Shown one piece after another: positions 53,384-61,413 of a stretch of DNA of 64,000 nucleotides. Numbering within the stretch: the stretch's first letter is position 1; each line of letters starts with the position of its first letter. The position numbers and the translations under genes are program-made. Location of the stretch: contig JAVKOQ010000024.1 in the NCBI GenBank assembly GCA_031835245.1, forward strand, positions 62,001 to 126,000, written 5' to 3'. Under the pieces are notes generated by a model. The model made no database searches. It was not told the origin of the DNA and saw only the letters and a program-made list of their open reading frames with translations. Source of the stretch: Balamuthia mandrillaris (lineage: Eukaryota > Discosea > Longamoebia > Balamuthiidae).

Positions 53384-53943
53384 GTGTTCTTGAGCTTCCA
53401 CGAAACAGAAGAAGAAGAAGAAGAAAAGCAAAAAAAAAAACAGAAAAAGAAAAACAGAGAAAGAGTTTCGTGGGCGAAGGAGCAAAGGCCACGACCTCCT
53501 CTTCGTTGTCGTTTGCTTTGATTCAGCTTTCTTGGTTTAATATAGTTGGGTGGAAACGGAAGAGACGCAAAAAATGTCCATTACATTCTGGTATTTCGGC
53601 AGCTTTCCCCGCTGGACAGTTTTGGAGAAAGGAGAAGCACTGTTGTCTGCCCTGGCAGTATCCAAAAACGATGCCAAGATATAAGGTTAGGGTTAGCGTT
53701 TCGGTGACCTTTTTTCGCCTCCCTGCCGCAACGCTTCTTCTTTCGTGAATCGTCGCGGTAGATTTCTTATATTTTGCAGAGGAAACTCTCTCTCCCTCGC
53801 TGCGCCTCGCGTTGGGACGGCAACAGGCTCCAACGCTGCGAGGCGTCGTCGTTGCTGGGTAGCAGCTCTTTTCGCTCTTTCTCTCTTGTTACGCAGGAGA
53901 GAAGAAAAGGAGAGAGAACAAGAGAGAACAAACGAAGAAGAAG
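53384..53943. promoter_or_regulatory. Divergent promoter region, DGK / RhoGEF-GAP, with telomere-like motif
   Basis: A 560-bp spacer between divergent starts. It has a GAAGAA/A-rich tract (53405-53460) and GGTTAGGGTTAG at 53685-53696, two telomere-type TTAGGG-like units. The short motif and its lack of tandem extension argue against a telomere and for a telo-box-like promoter element. A first non-coding or coding DGK exon may lie at about 53470-53495. Confidence 0.5.
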
Positions 53944-56900
53944 ATGCAACCAACTATAACCGATGAAGCGCTCTGGCTTGGTATGGCACAGGATGAGGCC
54001 CCTGACACCTTCTCCTCTGCTTCTTTCATGACCGCGAGGCCCACCTTCAAAAAGACCGACAATTTCCCTCCTCCTGTGTCCTCCTCTCCGCCGAACAACA
54101 ATTACAACGTCCGAAAGGAAAAGGTCCAAAACTTCCTGAACAAGATGAGCCACAATAAATTGGGAAGCAAGCACCAGCAGCAGCAGCACCCGCCTGAGAA
54201 GGAGAAGAAAAACAAAAAGGAGGGGAAGAAAGAGAAGAAAGAGCGGAAAGAGAAAGAAAAAGCTGGACAAAGGTTCGTTGATTGAATAATCCTTCTCTTC
54301 CCTTTGGTAGTCTTCTCATTCCTCTTTCTTACATAGCGCGCTCGCAAAGAAAGACGTCCTCAAAGGTACTCTCTGCTCTCTGCTCTCTGCTCTTTCCTCT
54401 GTGCTCTCTCCTCTCCCCTCTGCCATCGTGTTAAACAAAAAAAAAACAAACAACAATTATAGGAACAAAAGTCCTGCCCCCAACCCCAGGAAGCTTCAAT
54501 GCTCTGGATGTGGCGGACTCATGCCGGCGGCACATCAACAATAATAACCCAAGGCAGCTGCCGCGCAGCTCTCCTAGACAATACCAAAGGTTCGGAGAGC
54601 AACAGCAAATAGAGCAATCAAACGGCATCGGACCAAACCTTACTTTGTTGAAGAAGCAAGGCGGCTTTCCTGGAAGCAGCGGCTGCCAAACGGCAGAAGA
54701 AGGCGCATCGGTCTGCTTCGAGTCGGCTCCCCATTCGCTTCCTGTATTCGCCTCTTCCTTTCCGGAGGTCAGAACGCGCCTGTCACGATCCAGATCCCAT
54801 GAGCGCTTTGAAGGTGTAGGCGGAGAAGGAGGAGGGGCAGGAGGAAGCAACACCATCGCTCGTCCTCTACCACAACCACCGCCGCGAAAGGCATCGGTCC
54901 ATTCCAGTCTCAGAGGGAAGGTCAAGATAGAGCGGCAGCCATCGCTAACGCGGACACCGGCAGCTAGTGACAAGAAGATCGGTCAGCTCTGGAAGGACCT
55001 TACGGCCACTCCAGACGCTGTGGTATGTGGAATCTGGTGCCTGCCTTTCATGGCACCTTTGTTGTCGTCATTATCGTGTCGTTATCGTTCCTGACGGTGC
55101 AAACAAAACAGCATACACTAGGTGCGGGCTACTGCTTCCAAATGCTGAATAATGTGTTGAAGGTGATGGGGCTCGGGGACAGCGAGGTAAGAGAAGTGGA
55201 GGACATGGTGATGCGATACACCATCGTCACTCGGCGCAGGAAGACAGAGCATGGTCATCTTGTTCCTCCCTCGTTGGAGAGTTGTTTGGTATTATGCAGC
55301 TCTTTGCTGTACTCCGCTCTGTTTTTTCTTTCTGATAGAGAGTCTCTCACTCAATTTCTTTCCTTCATGTGCAGCGAGGTATTACGAAGAACGTGAATGA
55401 ATGCTTGGAACTACAGGCCACCATAGATAAGGTCGTAAAAGCGCAGGCCTTTGTTCGTGGCTATCTGGCTCGCAAGAGGTTCAAACATCTTTGTAAGTCT
55501 TTTCTCTTTCTGTCTTATTTTTTTCTTTTTTTTTTTTTTTTTTGTTTGAAACGAATGACTAACACAAACATTAAAACAAAAAAGATGTTACCTTCATTAA
55601 TACGCCACTGCAAAAACGAAACGAGTGCTTCCGTGAAATACTGAAGAGGGAGCGGACCTATCTTAAGCATCTTAAGGCGCTCGTTTATGGCTATATGATG
55701 CCGTTGCGGGAGCAAAGCAAAGGAGTGAGAGCGCTTTGCAGCGAGAAGGACATCACCAGCATCTTTGGCAATCTTGAAGCCCTTCTTACTGTCCATCTGG
55801 AAGTGTACCGTCAGTTAATGCGCGTACAAGAAAAGTGGCCCGAAGTAGATTACGTTGGCGAAGTGTTCCTTACTATGGTTCTCTCTCTGTCTCTCAGTTC
55901 TCTCTCTTCGTTATGGGAATCAAACACTTACTAGTTTAAACATCAATGCAGGCCCCATTCTTCAAGGCTTATGGAGAGTATATCAATAACTTTCAAACAG
56001 GCATTGCCACTCTGCTTGAGTTTCAACAAAACAAACGCTTCACCAGTTTAGTAAATGAGGTTCGTAAGAAGCAGAAGAGGAAAAACAACGTGACAAATTT
56101 TACCTTGCGCTGACTGACATTCCTCTTTGTTGTGCAGATATATGACCGTCTAAAAGCAAAGCAGATATATGTGGATCTTCACAGCCTACTCACCACTCCG
56201 TTGAACCACATCAGCGGCTACGAGGGACAGATCCTCAACCTGCTGAACAACACGCCCGAGTCTCATAAGGACTATAGCTCCTTGTTCCACTGTCACACCA
56301 TTATATCCTCTACCGCAGAGTACATTCGCGAGTCTTTGGCTACCCACAATAATCAAATGCAACTGCAAGCCATCCAAGATAAGCTAGTTAAGGTTCGTTT
56401 CTTCGGAAGCAAACAAAACAACAAACAAGCAAGAAAACAAAAAACAAAAAAGAATGAACGGAAACTAATGTTACGTACATCTGTCTTTGATTCTGTCATT
56501 GGTGGTCAATAGGACGCTTTTCCTGGGTTGGTGCAAGATCCAAAACGAGTGTTTGTGAGAGAGGGTTCTTGTCTTCTTGCCATCAACAAAAATAAGAAGA
56601 AGAAAGCACACCTCTTTGCCTGCAACGACGTGCTGTTGATTGCTGCTCCTTCCAAGACTGGCTTCAAACTCAAAGAGCGTATTATATGGCTGAAGGGCGC
56701 CAGGGTTGCTAACATCGAAGAACCTCTGTTCGAAGGTTGATTGAGCTTTCTGTTTCTGTTCTCTTCTTCTTATGCTTTCTTAGTCTGCTCCTGGTTGTTG
56801 CTAACATCATCGAAAGGATCCATGAGGCTCTACGCGCTGGCCATCGGTGGAGAGAGGAGTAACTTCACGTTGATGTTCACCGAGAGAGCGGATAAGCAGC

Positions 56901-57798
56901 TTTGGTTTGAAGAGCTGAAGAGGCTAATCGGCCTGTACCAAAAGAATCGAGTCTTTGGCGTGCCGCTGAAGCAACTGCTCGAAAACGATCCAAAAGCAGG
57001 TCGGCACGTGCCTCACATTCTCGAAAGGCTTGTTGAGCATCTGGAGACAAGAAAAAGTAAGTATCAAAACAGAAACACAACACTACTCTCTTGGTGCTCT
57101 CTTCTTGGTTGTGCTAATCATCGCTGTTTGTGTTCATGTTTTGTTTGTGTGTTCGTTATTGTTTGGGGAAGTCACGGAGTTGGAAGGTATATTTAGGGTT
57201 TCTGGAAACATAGCAAGCATTGCCTTCCTCAAAGATTCATTTGACAAAGCGGGTAGATATTTGCACAATATCCATGTTCACTCTTCTCTTTGCTTCATTG
57301 CTCACACTTAGTTGCATTCCTGGAAAAAAAGGAGTTGGAATGAATCCAGATGTAAACTTAGGGCTACACTCACCACATGACATCTCAGGCTTGTTGAAAA
57401 TGTTCTTCCGAGAAATGCCAGAACCGCTGCTCACATTCACTCTGTATGAGCCCATCGTGAAGTTAGCCTCCAAACACGCTGAAGCTAAGAACAACTCCAA
57501 CAAAACCGAAGGAGAAGAAAGGAGGAAGGAAAAAGAAACCTTTCTCCAGGAGATCAACGAGCTGTTGGCCATGCTTCCACCAGAGCACAAGGAGGTGCTC
57601 AAGTACCTTCTGGGATTCTTACACAGGATGGCACAGTCGAGCAGCGTCAGCAAGATGAACACGGATAACCTCAGCATTGTGTTCTCGCCAAACGTGTGTC
57701 GTCCTGCCCGAGAGACCATTGAGTACTCACTCGAACTATCGAAAGTCAATCGTACGTTTGGCTTCATGATTGATCATCATGACCAACTTAACTTGTAG
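53944..57798 (+). CDS. Multidomain Rho regulator: IQ motif, DH (RhoGEF), PH and RhoGAP
   Basis: About 12 exons, ATG 53944 (MQPTITDEALWLGMAQ), stop at 57798. The N-terminus is disordered with Lys-rich and poly-Pro parts (PLPQPPPRKAS), then an IQ-type motif KVVKAQAFVRGYLARKRFKH (about 55430-55490). The DH domain follows (ILKRERTYLKHLKALVYGYM, then LHSLLTTPLNHISGYEGQI, where TPLNHISGYE corresponds to the P..R...Y conserved helix), then a PH domain (LFACNDVLLIAA, RADKQLWFEELKRLI), then RhoGAP: LEGIFRVSGNIASI with the catalytic Arg finger, LKMFFREMPEPLLTFTLY, NLSIVFSPNVCRP. It can in principle both load and unload GTP on Rho-family proteins. The second exon group also has the LWKDLTATPDA helix of unclear role. 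RhoGAP residues are complete. Confidence 0.9.
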
Positions 57799-57867
57799 AG
57801 AATAGAAGAAGATGTTTGATGTAGTGTCGATGAAACGATATTTTTTTTTGTTGTTGAAGAAAAACTT

Positions 57868-58385
57868 TCAATCTCTTTCTCGTCGTGTAACTCCTTTCAA
57901 GCTTAACCGAACCGACTTTCGTGCAGCCACAACTGGAACAACCTTCTTTTGACTTTCCGTCTGCTGTTTCTTGTCGTCATTGTTGCTGCTTGTGCTTGTA
58001 TTGAGCGGTGTAGAAGGCGGCGAGGCGGAATCTGTCTTTTTTCTCTTTGCTATCCGTACTTTCTTTCCTTCGTTGCTTTCTTCTATTATTGTAGTCGTAG
58101 TTTCGTTGGCTGATAGAGACGATCTAGACTTTTTCCGAGGTGGTTCTGTATCGTCTTCAACATGCTTTTCATTCTGTTCTTTGTTGGCTTTACCGCTGCT
58201 ACGGTCACCGCTGTGGCGTCGTTTCCGCTTTTTGCCGGAATGTTTTCTTCTCTTATCCTTCTTCCTCTTCTTCTTCTTCTTTTTGTTGTCAGACTGCTGT
58301 GTTGACGACGAAGATAGTTCGGTTATAGGCTGTATTGGTTCTCGTTCCTTTGCGCACTGCACACAAAACCACCCACCTGTTTTTT

Positions 58386-58426
<41 letters not shown>

Positions 58427-59035
58427 CAAGCATGAATAAGAGAAAGAGCAGAGAAAAAGCAGAGAGAGAGAGAGAGAGAGAGAGAGTAAAAACCTTCAGG
58501 CAATTCTTTCAGAGGTGGATGAAGACAAAACGTATGAAAACCACGGTCGCAGGCATCACAGAAGAGGAGATATTCCTCCTTTCCCGAGTCATTACACACC
58601 TCGCACGTCTTACAGTGCATGCACCGCCAGCCGTAGGAACTCATCTTTGGGGCAAGGTCCGGCGCCAACTCCAAGCACTCTGGATGGTAGGCGTCCTTAC
58701 ATTCCACGCATTTGAGGATGATGAGGGACACTGAAGAGTCGTTTGTTGTTGAAGAGGAAGAGGAGCTTTCTTTTGATTGTTGATGTTGCTCGGAAAAGAG
58801 TTTGTTGCAGATGGAACAAAAAGTACCAACAGCTGGTTTGTTTCTTCTACTTCTTCCTCCTCCTCCTCCCCCAGTTGCTTTGTTGATGAAGTTGGTGAAG
58901 CCGTTGTTATTTTGTTGTATTTCCACCGTTTCTTCTGTTTGGGTACGCGTGTCACTTTCAAGCATGAGAAGCGGAGAACGAGAGCGGAACGATATATGGA
59001 GGACTACAAGGAGAACAGAGAAAAGCTAGAGTGGC

Positions 59036-59085
<50 letters not shown>

Positions 59086-59768
59086 GGAGAGATGCACAAA
59101 CCCGTTTGTAGAGCAAAGTTGGCACGCAGGGCAGCCAGTTGAGAGGAAGATAAGGTGTCCAGGTACCTCAGCAGCAGCTCGTGAGGGCGGGCGTCCGGTA
59201 TGTAAGTGAGCGGCCGGCGATCGTAGAGGTGAAAGGTGTTGGTGTGAGGGTCCCAGTAGCTCGCCCCTCGCAGGTGTCTCTCCGCCAGCAGGTTCGAGTT
59301 GAAATCGGCAGCCAGCTTTGCGGCCCTCTCTAGCGCGCTTTGATGGCTTGCTGCTTGTGCTTGTTCTTCTCCCACTGCTTTGTCTTTCAGTGTATCCTCC
59401 TGGTTTGTTTCTTCCTCTTCCTCCTCCTCTTCTTCTTCTTCTTCTTCTTCCTCCTCCTCCTCCTCTTCCACCTCTTCTTCCTCCTCTTCCCCTTCCACTA
59501 CCCGTTGCTGTGGTGGCGACGGAATCGGTTTCGCAAACGACGACGACAGAAAGCCCTCTTCCTCCTCCTCCTCTTCGGTGGTGACACCAGTGTCCTCTTC
59601 TTCGTGGCCCTCGATGCCCATGAGATCATGCCCTCTGCCACCCCCATCCCCACCCCTACCCCTCACGCGGAGGGCAGCGGCAGCAGCAGCGGTAGTCTCC
59701 CGTGCCTCCTCCTCCTCCCGCCCTTCCCTCTCCATTTTTTCGTTCTTTTTTTTTGCATTTGTCGACAT
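57868..59768 (-). CDS. Tandem PHD-finger nuclear protein
   Basis: Three exons: 59768 to about 59113 (MSTNAKKKNEKMERE), about 58949-58494 and about 58362-57868. Exon 1 has a long poly-Glu tract and then LLAERHLRGASYWDPHTNTF, HLYDRRPLTYIPDARPHELL. Exon 2 has a Cys/His-rich double finger: CSICNKLF, LKCVECKDAYHPECLEL, WRCMHCKTCEVC, LLFCDACDRGFHTFCLHPPL, continuing WFCVQC in exon 3. This CDACDRG(F/W)H..CL.PPL is the PHD signature found in DPF/PHF10/requiem and MOZ proteins. The C-terminus is a basic tail (KKKKKKRKKDKRRKHSGK). Such fingers read histone tails within SWI/SNF-type or acetyltransferase complexes; complex membership here is inference. The exon 1/2 junction was chosen for phase (donor GTGCAT). 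Confidence 0.8.
58387..58487. repeat. (GA)n microsatellite pair, PHD gene intron
   Basis: Two GA runs on plus, 58387-58425 and 58462-58487, (CT)n on sense, in the intron between the PHD exon and the last exon. Confidence 0.88.
59040..59082. repeat. (GA)n microsatellite, PHD gene intron 1
   Basis: About 20 GA units on plus, (CT)n on the sense strand. Confidence 0.88.
59409..59480. repeat. Poly-Glu trinucleotide repeat in PHD gene
   Basis: CTC/CTT-type codon repeat on plus (GAG/GAA on sense) encoding about 20 consecutive Glu residues, coding part of exon 1. Confidence 0.85.
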
Positions 59769-60098
59769 TTATAATCCTTTCGCCGCCAGCTTCAACACGG
59801 CTTGGCCAGCATTTGTGCACCATTTTTACCCGGAAAAATAAAGCTCCCGCAAACTCCTCAGGCGCCGGAAAATTGTGTAGCACAAAAAAGAAAGTAGCGA
59901 AAGATAGGAAGAGAAGGCAGGGAGAGGAGGAAGGGACTTCGAAGCGAGAGAACTTTTCACTTCGAAGCGAAGCTCTAGTATTATTTATTTATTCGGGGTG
60001 CAAAAGGTTTGTATCCTTTTCGTTTGCTTGTACTCCCGCGCGGAGTCTAATTAGGCGTACCTTTTTTTTTTAAAGGAAAATAAAATAAAGATAAAACG
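59769..60098. promoter_or_regulatory. Divergent promoter region, PHD gene / MIX23
   Basis: A 330-bp spacer between two divergent ATGs. It contains two ACTTCGAAGCGA/ACTTCGAAGCGAA copies about 20 bp apart (59937-59950, 59960-59973) and an AT-rich patch (TATTATTTATTTATT, 59982-59996). No further feature was seen. Confidence 0.45.
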
Positions 60099-61014
60099 AT
60101 GGAACGCAGGGACGCTAGTGCAGTAGATCTGCCTTGTGATGATTTTTCCGAGTTTGAAGAACAGTTGAATGAGCTTCGCAAGGATGATGACTACATCATG
60201 TTTACCATGAATAAAGTGAACACTGGCTCTGCGGAGGAGTGTGGCAAGATCTGGTCACAACTTTTGTCTGGTTTAGTGCTCTTTCTTCTCTCTCTCTGTT
60301 CACTCTCTTTTCCCTCTTCTTTCACTCCTACTTTTGCTGTTGACACTCGCGATGACTTTGCTTTTTCAGGGTACAACCTGCGAGACAGAGAGATCAGCAA
60401 ATGCGTCAAAAGGAACGAGGAACGAGTGAGCCGACTGCGAAAGGAGTTAGAGGAGGACCCGGACGACACTGACCTCGACCTGGAGCTCATGGACGCTCAG
60501 AGCGTTCTCAGCAACATGCAAGCCGAGCTGGACGTGGAGCGAATAGTGAAAAACAGATCTCTCACTCTGTTCAAAGCGAAATGCCGAAACTATGGCCCTG
60601 CCAAGGTCTCTCTCCTTTCTTCTCATCTAATTTTCTTCTCCTTCTCTCTTGCTTCTTGCTTCTTTTTGTCCTTATCCTATTCTATGCTCAACTTTACGTG
60701 TTTGGTTCTATCGGTTACAGTCCTATTCCAAAGCACAACGCACCTCTCCAGATCAACCCTTGGTAGGTCCTTCCAAACGGAGCTGATGCGATTCGTGCGT
60801 GATTTTTTTTTGTTCTGTTCTCCTTTCTTTCTCTTGAAGAGGACTACCTACCACCAACACCTCTTCATCATTAAATTATTATTTTTCTTTACTTCTCTTC
60901 CGTTTATTCTCTCTTGTCCTTTCTTTCTTTCTTTCTCTGTTACAGTTTGTTTCACCTTCTCCTGGCACTTCCTACAAAAACATACTGGAGGAGGAAGCAG
61001 TACCTGGTTGCTGA
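60099..61014 (+). CDS. MIX23: MIX23 (CCDC58) mitochondrial protein
   Basis: Four exons (60099-60270, 60370-60605, 60721-60762, 60946-61014) total 519 nt, an intact 172-residue frame (human CCDC58/MIX23 is 144). Conserved features: DDFSEFEEQLNELRKDDDYI near residue 14, a Cys in EECGKIWSQL and a second Cys 21 residues on in REISKCVKRN with the same spacing as human MIX23, then the coiled coil RVSRLRKELEED and MQAELDVERIVKNRSLTLFK. MIX23 is imported into the mitochondrial intermembrane space through the Mia40 disulfide relay and supports protein import. The C-terminal exons add about 36 residues with no counterpart and overlap the antisense end of the neighbouring kinase-like gene by 43 nt. Confidence 0.88.
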
Positions 61015-61362
61015 CCTCGTTTTGGCTCTTCCACTGGCTGATGTTGAAGGAAAAGAGCTTTCAAAACAGCCTTACTTCCCTCTTCCCATCCTTCTTCGTG
61101 GGCTTGGTTCAAGAATGGATGCTGCACAGCAAAGTGAGAAAGAACGCAAGGAAGAAACGAGAAAGAAAGGAAAGAAGAAACCTTGTGAAGAAGATCGAGA
61201 GCAGTAGGTCGGTCCTTGTGATCCTTCCGTAAACAGTGGCTCAAAAAGTTACGGAAAGGCTTGCCCCAGCGTTGCTTTTCTTTAAGTTCCGGTGCTCCTT
61301 TCGTCCGTATCAAGAACAACGCCTTCATAAAAGAAAATAGCAAACTGTCAGCCAAAAAGAAC

Positions 61363-61413
<51 letters not shown>

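Noticed and set aside
53384..53485. Hydrophobic Phe/Leu-rich N-terminus for DGK, read as a membrane anchor
   Set aside because: It is the translation of a T/C-rich intron-like tract (GAAGAA on plus); the Met at 53383 is more credible.
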